Assembly (NCBI GenBank): GCA_025210475.1 | Contig: JAOARW010000119.1 | Span: 1 to 56,965 of the forward strand | Direction of reading: 5' to 3' | DNA: 56,965 bases | Source of the DNA: Carboxylicivirga sp. | Lineage (GTDB): Bacteria > Bacteroidota > Bacteroidia > Bacteroidales > Marinilabiliaceae | Shown here: piece by piece, positions 23,854 to 33,340 of the stretch | How positions within the stretch are numbered: position 1 is the first letter of the stretch | Layout of the letters: every line of letters begins with the position of its first letter | Made by a program: the position numbers and the translations under genes | Notes under the pieces: model-generated | The model's database searches: none | What the model saw: only the letters and a program-made list of their open reading frames with translations | What the model was told of the DNA's origin: nothing

Positions 23854-24900
23854 ATGGAACAATTTGAATTTACAGAGCATTCGCATCGTCGTTATAATCC
23901 ACTAAACGGCGATTGGGTATTGGTTTCACCACATCGTACCAAGCGTCCATGGCAAGGTAAAGTTGAGAAACCTGCAATTGAAGAGCGTCCAAGTTACGAT
24001 GAGAAGTGTTACTTATGCCCGGGTAACGAGCGAGCAGGTGGACATCAGAACCCCGATTATAAAGATGTATTTGTATTTCAGAACGATTTCAGTGCCTTGG
24101 TACCCGATATTCCACAAGGGGATTATACCAAAGGTGATTTGTTTAAAGCTGAAAGTGAAAGGGGTTTCTGCAAAGTCATTTGTTTTTCACCGCGTCACGA
24201 TCTGACGATTCCTGAAATGGAAGTGGAAGGTATTCGCAAAGTGGTTGATTTGTGGTGCCAGGAATATAAAGAAATCGGTTCGCTGGATTATATCAACCAT
24301 GTTCAGATTTTTGAAAACAAAGGCGATATAATGGGTTGCAGTAACCCGCATCCGCATGGCCAGATTTGGGGTCAGTACTCGGTGCCGGTAGAACCCGCCA
24401 AGGAGGCCAAAATGCAAAAGGCTTACTTTGAAAAGCATGGTAAGACTTTATTGGAGGATTATGTGGCTGAAGAATTAAAGTCGGGAGAGCGTATCCTAGT
24501 TGATAACGAGCACTTTGTGGCTTTAATTCCTTTTTGGGCTACCTGGCCTTTCGAAGCGATGATTGTGAGCAAGCGTGCCGCGTCTAACATTACGCAATTA
24601 AACGATGATGAGCGCACAGCGTTGGCCGATGCCTACAAGAAACTAACTGTGATGTATGATAACCTGTTTGAAGTATCGTTCCCATATTCGGCAGGTATTC
24701 ACCAGGCGCCAACCGATGGCGAAGAGCATCCGGAATGGCACTTACACATGCATTTTTATCCACCGTTATTACGTTCGGCAACGGTTAAGAAATTTATGGT
24801 TGGATATGAAATGATGGCAAATGCTCAGCGTGATATCACAGCTGAACAGGCAGCTCAGCGTCTGCGCGATTTACCAACAATACATTATAAAACGACATAA
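23854..24900 (+). CDS. galT: Galactose-1-phosphate uridylyltransferase
   Basis: A 348-residue class I GalT of the Leloir pathway, which swaps UMP between UDP-glucose and galactose-1-phosphate. The active-site motif is NPHPHGQIW with the nucleophilic His168. Zinc-type cysteines are CYLC at 52-55. The second-site histidines are in PEWHLHMHFYPP near the C-terminus. Length is standard. It lies 26 nt downstream of the NUDIX regulator, almost certainly in one transcript, and 62 nt upstream of galK. The galT-galK gap holds a CTAG-rich direct repeat (GCCGCTAG at 24908 and 24922). Confidence 0.95.
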   Translation: MEQFEFTEHSHRRYNPLNGDWVLVSPHRTKRPWQGKVEKPAIEERPSYDEKCYLCPGNERAGGHQNPDYKDVFVFQNDFSALVPDIPQGDYTKGDLFKAESERGFCKVICFSPRHDLTIPEMEVEGIRKVVDLWCQEYKEIGSLDYINHVQIFENKGDIMGCSNPHPHGQIWGQYSVPVEPAKEAKMQKAYFEKHGKTLLEDYVAEELKSGERILVDNEHFVALIPFWATWPFEAMIVSKRAASNITQLNDDERTALADAYKKLTVMYDNLFEVSFPYSAGIHQAPTDGEEHPEWHLHMHFYPPLLRSATVKKFMVGYEMMANAQRDITAEQAAQRLRDLPTIHYKTT

Positions 24901-24962
24901 TAAACAAGCCGCTAGAGGCTAGCCGCTAGCATCTTTAAAATAACACTAAAATCAGTTTTGAT

Positions 24963-26237
24963 ATGCAAATTTCAAGTTTAATTGAGAAGATTAATGGAGG
25001 AAACAATCCATTATTTAAAGAATTATATGGAACAGATGAAGCTGTTTTAACAGCTCAGGCTGATCGCTATGTAAAGTATATTAATGAGTTTAAAAGCATC
25101 TATGGTTCAGATGACGTGATGTTGTTAAGCTCACCGGGTCGTACCGAAGTAGGTGGTAACCACACCGATCACCAGTTAGGTCGTGTGCTGGCAGGTGCTG
25201 TTAACCTTGATAACATTGCTGTTGCTTCGCCAAACGGAACAAACAAGGTGCGAATTACTTCAGTAGGTTTTGATCCTTTTGAGGTTGATTTGTCTGAATT
25301 GGAAGTAACTGAGTTTAAGCTAACGCCAGGTAACATCGTAAGAACGATCGCCAAGGAGATTAAAGCCTTAGGTCTTGAAATTGCTGGTTTTGATGCGGTT
25401 ATTCATGGTTGTGTGCCCGAAGGATCAGGTTTGAGTTCTTCTGCATCGTTCGAAGTATTGATTGGTGCTATCTTTAGTAACTTATTCAACGATGGTAAAT
25501 TAGACCCGGTTGATAACGCTAAGATTGGTCAGAAAGCGGAGCATGCTTGCAAGAAGTTTTGTGGTTTAATGGATCAAACAGCTTGTGCTGTTGGTGGTTT
25601 TATTACCATTGATTTTGCCGATAAAGCCAATCCGGTTGTAAAAGCATTGGATTTTGATTTTGCCAAAACAGGTTATTCATTGGTGATTACCAACACCGGT
25701 GGTAGTCATGGTGGATTGGATGAGGAATACAACGCCTTACCAGGTGAGATGAAGTCGGTTGCTCAGGAATTGGGTCAGGAAGTATTACGTCCCTTATCAA
25801 TGGAAGACGTGGTTAAAGGTATTCCTGCTATTCGTGAGAAAGTTGGCGATCGTGCATTATTGCGTTCGATTCACTTCCAGGCAGATAACTCGCGTGTGGT
25901 TTACCAGGTGGATGCCTTGGAATCGGGTAACTTCGACAAATTCCTGGAATTAGTTGTTGAGTCGGGATTCAGCTCATACATGTATAACCAGAATATTTTC
26001 GTTGGTGGAGAAACAAAGCACCAGAATGTAGCTTTGGCCTTGGCCTTGTCTGAGTTGGTATTGAAAGGTAAAGGTGCATGGCGCGTGCATGGTGGCGGAT
26101 TTGCCGGTACTATTCAGGCTTTCGTTCCAAACGATTTGTTGGATGATTACATCTCAACATTAGAGTCGGTATTTGGCGAAGGTAACTGCCATAAATTATT
26201 TATCCGTTCTAAAGGTGCCGTAGAGGTGGCATTATAA
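24963..26237 (+). CDS. galK: Galactokinase
   Basis: A 424-residue GHMP kinase that phosphorylates galactose at C1. The substrate motif is GRTEVGGNHTDH at 59-70 (the family's GRxNxIGEHTDY in a Bacteroidota-type variant), the ATP loop is PEGSGLSSSAS at 152-162, and the third GHMP motif is VHGGGFAGTIQAF near 380. It is somewhat longer than the E. coli enzyme (about 382), mostly at the N-terminus. The position between galT and galM supports the assignment. A true terminator hairpin follows before galM, so galM output may be reduced relative to galTK. Confidence 0.92.
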   Translation: MQISSLIEKINGGNNPLFKELYGTDEAVLTAQADRYVKYINEFKSIYGSDDVMLLSSPGRTEVGGNHTDHQLGRVLAGAVNLDNIAVASPNGTNKVRITSVGFDPFEVDLSELEVTEFKLTPGNIVRTIAKEIKALGLEIAGFDAVIHGCVPEGSGLSSSASFEVLIGAIFSNLFNDGKLDPVDNAKIGQKAEHACKKFCGLMDQTACAVGGFITIDFADKANPVVKALDFDFAKTGYSLVITNTGGSHGGLDEEYNALPGEMKSVAQELGQEVLRPLSMEDVVKGIPAIREKVGDRALLRSIHFQADNSRVVYQVDALESGNFDKFLELVVESGFSSYMYNQNIFVGGETKHQNVALALALSELVLKGKGAWRVHGGGFAGTIQAFVPNDLLDDYISTLESVFGEGNCHKLFIRSKGAVEVAL

Positions 26238-26249
26238 TATTAATGAAGT

Positions 26250-26282
26250 AACTACCAGCCCTGGTGTTGGTAGTTTCTTTTT
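26250..26282 (+). terminator. Terminator/attenuator between galK and galM
   Basis: AACTACCA (26250-26257) pairs perfectly with TGGTAGTT (26268-26275), with a run rich in T's to 26283. It ends 14 nt before the galM ATG, so it either ends galTK transcription or attenuates galM. Confidence 0.8.
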
Positions 26283-26296
26283 TAAAAGACATTCTT

Positions 26297-27322
26297 ATGC
26301 AAGCATCTGATGTATTTACATTAAAAAATAGCAATAATGTTGAAGTAACATTTATTGCACGCGGGGGTCAGATTACCTCAATAAAAGTACCGAATGCCAA
26401 AGGCGAAGTGGCCGATGTGGTAATTGGTTATGAAACGGTTGAAGGTGCCTTGGCCGGCGATGCCTATTTCGGAGCACTTTGTGGTCGTTATGCCAACCGA
26501 ATTGTGAAAGGTCAGTTTGAGCTAAATGGTGAATCATACCAGTTAGATGTAAATAATGGGCCTAATCATTTACACGGTGGTGTAGATGGATTTAACCTTC
26601 GTGTTTGGGATGTGGAAGAGGTGAATTTACCTCAGTTTGCACAGGCCTACAAGTTGATGTTGGTAAGCCCTGACGGGGACCAGAACTATCCTGGTGAGTT
26701 AACCACCGTTGTGACTTATGGTTTGACCAACGACAATGAGTTTGTTATTGAGTACGATGCCGAGTCGACAAAGGATACTATCATCAACCTGACTTCGCAC
26801 GCTTATTTCAATCTTAAAGGTGCAGGAACGGGTACCATTGCCGATCATCAACTACTAATCAATGCTGAGAAATTTACCCCAATTGATGGTGAAGTTGGCA
26901 CTGTGAGTGGTGAAATTGCACCAGTAAAAGGTACCGGCATGGATTTTACTGCTTCCAAAAAAATAGGCGAGGCTTTAACGGCCGATTGTCCACAGGTGAA
27001 GTTGGTTGATGGAATCGATCATAATTTTGTAATTAACGGTTATGATGGTAATTTGAAATTGGCTGCCAGATTGGAAGATGCTGAGTCGGGAAGAGCTATG
27101 GAGGTTTATACTGATCAGCCTGGAGTTCAGATTTATACAGGTAGTCATTTTGATTCATCTGAAAAAGGAAAATTAGGAGCGCCTATTGAAAAGTGGGCTG
27201 GTGTTGCCTTGGAGACACAGATTTTTCCTGATTCACCAAATAAAGAACACTTTCCAAACGCTGTACTAAAAGAAGGTGAGCGTTATACGCATACTTGTGT
27301 ATATAAATTTATACAAGGATAA
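26297..27322 (+). CDS. galM: Aldose 1-epimerase (galactose mutarotase)
   Basis: A 341-residue mutarotase that interconverts alpha and beta galactose. The motif NNGPNHLHGGVDGFNLRVW (about 86-104) and NLTSHAYFNL (about 170-179) carry the acid-base histidines, and LETQIFPDSPNKEHFPN holds the catalytic glutamate. The ATG at 26297 (MQASDVFTL) is correct. An upstream TTG at 26264 lies inside the terminator hairpin and would add a non-homologous stretch. No signal peptide, so it is cytosolic, unlike secreted GalM paralogues of some Bacteroidota. Confidence 0.93.
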   Translation: MQASDVFTLKNSNNVEVTFIARGGQITSIKVPNAKGEVADVVIGYETVEGALAGDAYFGALCGRYANRIVKGQFELNGESYQLDVNNGPNHLHGGVDGFNLRVWDVEEVNLPQFAQAYKLMLVSPDGDQNYPGELTTVVTYGLTNDNEFVIEYDAESTKDTIINLTSHAYFNLKGAGTGTIADHQLLINAEKFTPIDGEVGTVSGEIAPVKGTGMDFTASKKIGEALTADCPQVKLVDGIDHNFVINGYDGNLKLAARLEDAESGRAMEVYTDQPGVQIYTGSHFDSSEKGKLGAPIEKWAGVALETQIFPDSPNKEHFPNAVLKEGERYTHTCVYKFIQG

Positions 27323-27347
27323 TGATCTTGATAAATTAATCGATTGT

Positions 27348-27386
27348 AAATAACTGCTTTCATACTTTATGGAAGCAGTTATTTTA
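27348..27386 (+). terminator. Terminator of the gal locus
   Basis: AAATAACTGCTTTC (27348-27361) pairs with GGAAGCAGTTATTT (27371-27384), one wobble, followed by T's. Confidence 0.9.
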
Positions 27387-27435
27387 TCATTAATAATTTT
27401 CGCTTACCTTCGCAAGGATTTTTTTGTTAATAGCC

Positions 27436-28008
27436 ATGAGTAAAAAAGCTGAAATATATAAAGGTGCAATGGAACTTTTCGTAGAAAAGGGATTTGCAGC
27501 ATCTGTAAATGAGTTAATTGATCGTATTGGCATTGCCAAGGGTACTTTGTACCACCACATTGCCAGTAAAGAGCAATTGATCATTGATATTTATAAGCAG
27601 CTGATGTTTGAGGTGGAAGAGCAATGTGTGAACACCCTAAGTGAAGACCAGAAAGAAAATACCAAGCAGGTTTTTAGTGGTATTGTAAAATGGTTTATTA
27701 CTCATCCGGTTAAATTCCATTATATTAATGTGTTTGAATCGAGCCCATACATGAAAATGCACTTTGGTTTGGTTGAGGACACGAAAGAAGGCCCCAAGCG
27801 ATTTATTATGCAAAAGGTTAATATGGGTATCTTAAAGGCCTATAAAACCGATATGATTGCCTTCTTCGATTTTGCATTTACCCGTGCTACCGCCAATTAC
27901 TTTCTGGCTGCTGCTAAACCATTAAAAAGCTTTACCGAAGAATTTGATACTGCTTTTGACATGTATTGGGATGGGGTAGCTCAAAAGCAGAATGGACTAA
28001 AAGGCTAA
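27436..28008 (+). CDS. TetR/AcrR-family transcriptional regulator
   Basis: A 190-residue repressor-type protein. Its N-terminal helix-turn-helix (about 8-50) is typical: MELFVEKGFAASVNELIDRI followed by GIAKGTLYHHIASKEQLI. The C-terminal ligand-binding part is helical (FDFAFTRATANYFLAAAKP near the end) and not specific to a known ligand. I use ATG 27436 and not the TTG at 27424. The gene has a TACCTTCG-type promoter element about 30 nt upstream. It is followed on the same strand by the Oar-like receptor, whose promoter region has a TetR-type palindrome, so that gene is the likely target. Confidence 0.9.
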   Translation: MSKKAEIYKGAMELFVEKGFAASVNELIDRIGIAKGTLYHHIASKEQLIIDIYKQLMFEVEEQCVNTLSEDQKENTKQVFSGIVKWFITHPVKFHYINVFESSPYMKMHFGLVEDTKEGPKRFIMQKVNMGILKAYKTDMIAFFDFAFTRATANYFLAAAKPLKSFTEEFDTAFDMYWDGVAQKQNGLKG

Positions 28009-28326
28009 TAATTAACCCACTTACTTCCTGCTATCAGTATTTAAATATCAAGGCCTTGGATTATGTTGTTTAACAAAATTCGACGGTTGAATAATGATTG
28101 ATTTTTTGATTATAACAAGTACTGATCCTTTTTAGTTGTTTTTAGTGTATTTCTTTAAAAATGTGTGACTTATAAGCTAACGCATTTAATATTTGTCTAT
28201 CATAGTGATTGAGCATTTGCAAGTCTTGTTAAAAAATGTTGATAACTTATTAAAAGTTGTTAATTACTTAATGCTTTATTTTTCGGCAAATATGCAGATT
28301 TAACGGAATTTTAACCTTTAGAAAAC

Positions 28327-28340
28327 CGACCTATTGGTCG
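28327..28340. promoter_or_regulatory. TetR-type operator upstream of the TonB receptor
   Basis: CGACC-TATT-GGTCG, a perfect 5-bp-arm palindrome inside the wider near-palindrome AACCGACC/GGTCGTGTT. It resembles known TetR-family sites and sits about 80 nt before the receptor ATG, next to TATAATCTTTGC, a probable -7 region. The remaining intergenic sequence (28009-28320) shows nothing else. Confidence 0.6.
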
Positions 28341-28419
28341 TGTTTATAATCTTTGCAACGAATTAATAAATTGACAAACATTGGCATACAGTAATTAATT
28401 ACTAACCAAAATTATTACA

Positions 28420-31400
28420 ATGAAAAAACAATTATTAACAGCTTTCTGCTGTGCACTTATGATGTTTAATGTAACTGCACTTATGGCACAGGTAACAACC
28501 GCCAGTATGGGAGGACGTGTTACTGATGCAGAAGGAGCCGTTATCGGAGCAACGGTGATTGCTACCCACACACCTTCAGGAACAACTTATGGAACCGTAA
28601 CTAACACTGAGGGACGATTCAATTTTAATGGTATGCGTGTTGGTGGTCCTTATACCGTAAAGGTTTCGTTTATTGGATTTGGCGACTTTGTTCAAAACAA
28701 TATCACCTTAAGTTTAGGTGAGAATTATGTTGTGGATGTTGTCCTTTCTGATGAATCAACGTCATTGGATGAAATCCTGGTTACTGCAACCCGCACAAAG
28801 TTCTCAAATGAGAAAACCGGCGCTGTAACCAATATTTCAAATGATCAAATAGTGAATTTGCCAACAGTAAGTCGTAGTGTTATAGATATTACTCGTCTTT
28901 CACCATATGGTGGTGATGGAATGAGCTTTGCTGGTGCTGATGGTCGTACGGCTAACTTTACTGTGGATGGTGCTAACTTCAACAATAACTTTGGTTTGAG
29001 TGATGCTTTGCCTGGTGGAGGTAATCCAATTTCTATCGAAGCGATTGATGAATTGCAAGTTGTAATTGCCCCATACGATGTGCGACAAACCAACTTTATT
29101 GGTGGTGGTGTAAATGCCATTACCAAATCGGGTACCAACACCTTTAAAGGTAGTGCTTATGTTTTTCACAGAAATGAAAATATGCGCGGTGATGCTGTAA
29201 GAGGTCAGCAAATTGCCGGTGCACGGGAAGAAGATCGGAATACAACTTATGGTTTCACTTTGGGTGGTCCGATTATCAAAAATAAATTGTTCTTCTTCGT
29301 TAATGGAGAACTGGCAAAAAAACCAACTGTTGTCAATCGTTGGAGAGCTTCAACGGATGGCGTTGCAGATCCGGACAATTTTATCTCACGCACAACAGAA
29401 GATGATCTTCAGATGGTTTCTGATTTTGTGAAGAGTACATATGGATATAATACAGGATCTTTCAAAAGTTTCCCTGCGGATGAAAGCAACAAAAAATTAT
29501 TGGCTCGTCTTGATTGGAATATTTCAAACAAACACCGTTTAGCATTGCGTTACAACTACACCAAGAATGAATCATGGCGATCGCCTAACGCTTCTTCGAT
29601 GGATGGAGGTACTCGCATGTCTGAGGCCAGAATGTCGCAGGCATCCATGTCATATGCCAACTCGATGTATTCAATGGAAAACCTTGTACATTCATTCTCT
29701 TTTGATTTAAACAGTCGTTTAACAGAGAACATTTCTAACCAGTTTTTGGCAACTTATTCTAAGCTTGATGATATTCGTGGTACGAATTCTGATCCTTTCC
29801 CTTTTATTGACATTTTAAAAGACGGACAGGCCTACCTTTCTTTAGGTTACGAACTATTTACCTGGAACAACGGTGTTCATAACGATGTTGTGAATATTAA
29901 AGATGAGTTGACATTTTATTTAGGTAATCATAAAATATTTGGAGGTGTTGCCTACGAATATAAGATGGCAGATAATGCCTACATGCGTAACGGTACCGGT
30001 TACTATCGCTACTCAAGTCTTGATGATTTTATGAACGGAGCTACACCTGAGATTGTCAACTTAACTTATGGTTACAATGGCGAAAGTAATCCGGCAGCGC
30101 GAGTAAGAAGCAACAAATTCGGAATTTATGCTCAGGACGATTGGAACGTAAACGAAAGATTCAAACTTTCGTATGGTATGCGCCTCGAAGCACTTATTTA
30201 CAACAATAGCGACCTGCTTACGAATCAGGCGATTAAGGATCTTGATTATGCGGGTCGTAATATTGATACAGGAAAATGGCCTGATGCCAATGTTATATTC
30301 TCTCCACGAGTAGGTTTTGTTTGGGATGCCTTGGGTGATAAAAGTTTGAAGGTACGTGGAGGTACTGGTATTTTTGCTGGTAACTTACCGCTTGTATTCT
30401 TTACCAACATGCCAACCAATGGTGGTATGGTTCAGTACCAGGCACAGATTAATGCTAATACTAAAGTTTTTGATGGTTACACTGGTGACTATATTCAGGA
30501 TGGTGACAATAGATATATTGATATGGATCAGTTTGCCGGAGGTTTGGTTACTGATGCAAACGGTAATGCTTCAATAGCAGCATTGTACGATAAGTTAACA
30601 GGTGTTGGTTATCCATCAACTATTTCACCAGAGGACGGAACAGTACCTTCTTCTATTTCTGCTGTAGACCCTGGTTTCAAAATGCCTCAGGTATGGAAAA
30701 CGTCATTGGCTGTTGACTATGCTTTCAAAACATCTTTCCCATTCTCTGTAACAGTAGAGGGAATTTATAACAAAACCATTAACGGTGTTACCCTTTCCGA
30801 TTGGAGTATTCCAAATGTAGGTGGTTTTGCCCGTTTTAATGGTGCTGATAATCGTCCGATTTATCCTGATGGCTATCGTACAAATACGAAGGCATTTGTT
30901 TTGGAAAATACCAGCAAAGGTTATGGTTGGTCAGCTAACATCACGCTTAATGCGAAACCTGCAGAATGGATTAGCATGATGGCTGCCTACACACATACCG
31001 TGGCTAAAGATTTAACAGGAATGCCAGGATCGAATGCTGAATCAGCATTTACTTACGTTCCTACAGTTGAAGGGCCTAACAACATTAAATTGCACAACTC
31101 TCAATATACAATGCCTGATCGTTTGATTTTTTCACTAACTTCTCACGATAAATGCGGAAACCACTACGGCCTTATCTATGAAGGAAGACGCGGTGGCGGA
31201 AGAAACTACTCGTATATGACGGTTAACGACATGAATAGTGATGGTTACAACTACGACGCCATTTATATTCCTACGGACAAAGAAGTGGAGAACGGCGACT
31301 TCCGTTTTGTTTCGGATGACGACAAAACACGCTTTATGGATTATGTGCATGCTAATGATTATTTGAAAAACAATCAGGGTGATTATGCCGAAGCTTATAG

Positions 31401-31731
31401 TCTTTACACACCTTGGTTGCATCGTGTAGATTTTAGTTACAAACATGATTTTGTATTTAAAGCAAGTAATAGTAAACACAAATTGCAACTTAGCCTTGAC
31501 ATTAAAAATGTGATGAACTTGTTTAATTCTGATTGGGGTGTTGCTAAGAATTTAAATCAGGAGATTGGTTCAGAAGCTCGCATCCTCAAATACGAAGGTG
31601 TTGATGCAGACGGAGTAGCGACATTCTCTACACCTGCTTCAATCAATGGTAGTACTAAAACATTTACGCCGAGCTATACCCTGGGACAATGTTGGTATGC
31701 ATTAATTGGTATCAAGTATGTTTTTAACTAA
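28420..31731 (+). CDS. Oar-like TonB-dependent outer-membrane receptor
   Basis: An 1103-residue outer-membrane protein. Signal peptide 1-23, then a carboxypeptidase-regulatory-like domain (about 30-110, GGRVTDAEGAVIGATVIAT), a TonB plug domain (about 125-240, with DEILVTATRTKFSNEKTGAV and FTVDGANFNNNFGLS), and a large beta-barrel that ends in an aromatic residue-rich strand (GIKYVFN). This is the Oar/OmpA-associated-like group, not a SusC, since there is no SusD partner. Instead a BACON/OB-fold lipoprotein follows 21 nt later, so the two form a surface uptake pair. The substrate is unknown. Confidence 0.88.
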   Translation: MKKQLLTAFCCALMMFNVTALMAQVTTASMGGRVTDAEGAVIGATVIATHTPSGTTYGTVTNTEGRFNFNGMRVGGPYTVKVSFIGFGDFVQNNITLSLGENYVVDVVLSDESTSLDEILVTATRTKFSNEKTGAVTNISNDQIVNLPTVSRSVIDITRLSPYGGDGMSFAGADGRTANFTVDGANFNNNFGLSDALPGGGNPISIEAIDELQVVIAPYDVRQTNFIGGGVNAITKSGTNTFKGSAYVFHRNENMRGDAVRGQQIAGAREEDRNTTYGFTLGGPIIKNKLFFFVNGELAKKPTVVNRWRASTDGVADPDNFISRTTEDDLQMVSDFVKSTYGYNTGSFKSFPADESNKKLLARLDWNISNKHRLALRYNYTKNESWRSPNASSMDGGTRMSEARMSQASMSYANSMYSMENLVHSFSFDLNSRLTENISNQFLATYSKLDDIRGTNSDPFPFIDILKDGQAYLSLGYELFTWNNGVHNDVVNIKDELTFYLGNHKIFGGVAYEYKMADNAYMRNGTGYYRYSSLDDFMNGATPEIVNLTYGYNGESNPAARVRSNKFGIYAQDDWNVNERFKLSYGMRLEALIYNNSDLLTNQAIKDLDYAGRNIDTGKWPDANVIFSPRVGFVWDALGDKSLKVRGGTGIFAGNLPLVFFTNMPTNGGMVQYQAQINANTKVFDGYTGDYIQDGDNRYIDMDQFAGGLVTDANGNASIAALYDKLTGVGYPSTISPEDGTVPSSISAVDPGFKMPQVWKTSLAVDYAFKTSFPFSVTVEGIYNKTINGVTLSDWSIPNVGGFARFNGADNRPIYPDGYRTNTKAFVLENTSKGYGWSANITLNAKPAEWISMMAAYTHTVAKDLTGMPGSNAESAFTYVPTVEGPNNIKLHNSQYTMPDRLIFSLTSHDKCGNHYGLIYEGRRGGGRNYSYMTVNDMNSDGYNYDAIYIPTDKEVENGDFRFVSDDDKTRFMDYVHANDYLKNNQGDYAEAYSLYTPWLHRVDFSYKHDFVFKASNSKHKLQLSLDIKNVMNLFNSDWGVAKNLNQEIGSEARILKYEGVDADGVATFSTPASINGSTKTFTPSYTLGQCWYALIGIKYVFN

Positions 31732-31752
31732 TTAACAGCAAATTTTATACAG

Positions 31753-33267
31753 ATGAAATTAAAATATTTATTCCCACTATTCTTCGCAGCTCTTGCCTTT
31801 ATGACAAGCTGTGAAGATGAAGAAACAATGACTTTGCTTGATGAAATTCAGGTCTCGTCATCGTTTGTCGCGATCCCACAGGATGGAGGTTCTACATCCA
31901 TTACAATAACCTCAAAAGATAGCTGGACTGCAGAGAAAGTAACGACCAAAAAAGATGATGTTGAATGGTTAACCATCTCTTCAACTTCCGGAGGTGCCGG
32001 TGAGTCAGAAATTACCTTTTCAGCTGAATCAGCATTAGACGGTCGTACTGCAGAGGTAAAGCTTATCACAGGTGATGTAACACAGCGAATTAATATTATC
32101 CAGGGTCTTCCACAAGTATCGGAAGCGCCGGTTTCGGAAGTACTAACGGCGCCGGATGGCAAAAGTTTCCGGGTGTCAGGTGTATGTACTGGTATTAGCA
32201 ACACATTATATGGTAACTGGTATCTAACAGATGAAACAGGCACTGTGTACATCTATGGAACGCTTGATGAGAAGGGTGCAACTAAAAACTTCTTGAGTCT
32301 TGGTCTTGAAGTTGGTGATGAAGTAACGATTGAAGGGCCTAAGTCATCTTACAAGGGTAACCCACAAATGGTGAATGTATCTGTAATTGAAATTAGAAAA
32401 TCACTTGTGAAGGTTGACTCGGTAAAGAATGAAGAGCTTCCACTAGAAGGTGGCGAATTTACTGCTTACCTTACCTGTAAGGGCGAAGGGGTATCGGTTG
32501 AAATACCTGAAGATGCCAAGTCATGGTTATCAATTTCTTCCATTCAGTCGGCAGGAACAAATAGTGTAGTTACATTCAAAGCCGAAGCTAATACGGGCGG
32601 CGATCGCGAAACTCAATTAACGTTTAGCACAACTGATGGTACTAAAAATTATACTACACAAACAACGCTAAGCCAAAAGGGTGGAATTGTTGATGCCAGT
32701 GTAGCCGAATTTTTGGCAGCCGAAGTGGGCAGTACGCAATACCGATTGGCAGGTGTTATTGCCAGTCTTTCGGATGCTACCTCTGGTAAGTTAAATCTGA
32801 AAGACTTTTCGGGCGAAACCTATGTGTATAAAGTTGAGGGTTTTGAAGATGCTGGTTTAAAAGAAGGTGATTTTATAGTTATAGTTGGAAGACGCTCTGA
32901 ATATAATGGTAGTCCACAAATGAGTGGAGCCATACTGGAGAGTTCAGAGACTGTAACGCAGCAGACGATTGCCGAGGTGCTGGCTAAACCTGACGACTCC
33001 GATACCTACTTTATGGTAACCGGTGAAATTACCTCAATTGTTAATGAGACATACGGTAATCTAAATTTAAAAGATGAAAGCGGTGAAATATACGTGTACG
33101 GTTGTTATCCGTTTTATGGTGCCACAGGTGACGATCGGAAAGGTTTAATCGCTGCTAAAGGTCTTAAGGTTGGTGATACTCTAACAATGATTGCTACCAA
33201 AGGTTCTTATAAGGGAAATAATCAGCTTACAAAAGGATTCTATTTCAGCCATGTAAGTGCTGAGTAA
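31753..33267 (+). CDS. Surface lipoprotein with BACON and OB-fold domains
   Basis: A 504-residue lipoprotein (lipobox FMTSC, Cys20). I see five repeated modules: BACON-like (about 32-117), OB-fold (about 125-215), BACON-like (about 216-310), OB-fold (about 313-400) and OB-fold (about 403-503). The OB modules share the signature Y-G-N-x-(Y/L)-L-x-D-E-(T/S)-G-x-(V/I)-Y-V-Y-G and end with S-Y-K-G-N-x-Q. They resemble the YhcR-type OB folds found in extracellular nucleases. BACON domains bind or space ligand-binding units. Co-transcription with the TonB receptor points to capture of an external polymer, but no nuclease or glycosidase domain is present here. Confidence 0.75.
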   Translation: MKLKYLFPLFFAALAFMTSCEDEETMTLLDEIQVSSSFVAIPQDGGSTSITITSKDSWTAEKVTTKKDDVEWLTISSTSGGAGESEITFSAESALDGRTAEVKLITGDVTQRINIIQGLPQVSEAPVSEVLTAPDGKSFRVSGVCTGISNTLYGNWYLTDETGTVYIYGTLDEKGATKNFLSLGLEVGDEVTIEGPKSSYKGNPQMVNVSVIEIRKSLVKVDSVKNEELPLEGGEFTAYLTCKGEGVSVEIPEDAKSWLSISSIQSAGTNSVVTFKAEANTGGDRETQLTFSTTDGTKNYTTQTTLSQKGGIVDASVAEFLAAEVGSTQYRLAGVIASLSDATSGKLNLKDFSGETYVYKVEGFEDAGLKEGDFIVIVGRRSEYNGSPQMSGAILESSETVTQQTIAEVLAKPDDSDTYFMVTGEITSIVNETYGNLNLKDESGEIYVYGCYPFYGATGDDRKGLIAAKGLKVGDTLTMIATKGSYKGNNQLTKGFYFSHVSAE

Positions 33268-33287
33268 AGAATAATCTTTAAATAATT

Positions 33288-33327
33288 AAAAAGGCCGTCT
33301 CATTTTAAATAGTGAGACGGCCTTTTT
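33288..33327. terminator. Bidirectional terminator, receptor operon and PL6 gene
   Basis: AAAAAGGCCGTCTCA (33288-33302) pairs with TGAGACGGCCTTTTT (33313-33327), a perfect 15-bp stem with T runs on both strands between convergent genes. Confidence 0.95.
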
Positions 33328-33340
33328 GCATAATGTTGTT

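Noticed and set aside
26264..26296. Longer galM starting at a TTG at 26264
   Set aside because: It begins inside a terminator hairpin, adds a non-homologous N-terminus and has a better ATG at 26297.
27424..27435. Longer TetR gene from a TTG at 27424
   Set aside because: The four added residues are not conserved and ATG 27436 has the usual MSKK start of such regulators.
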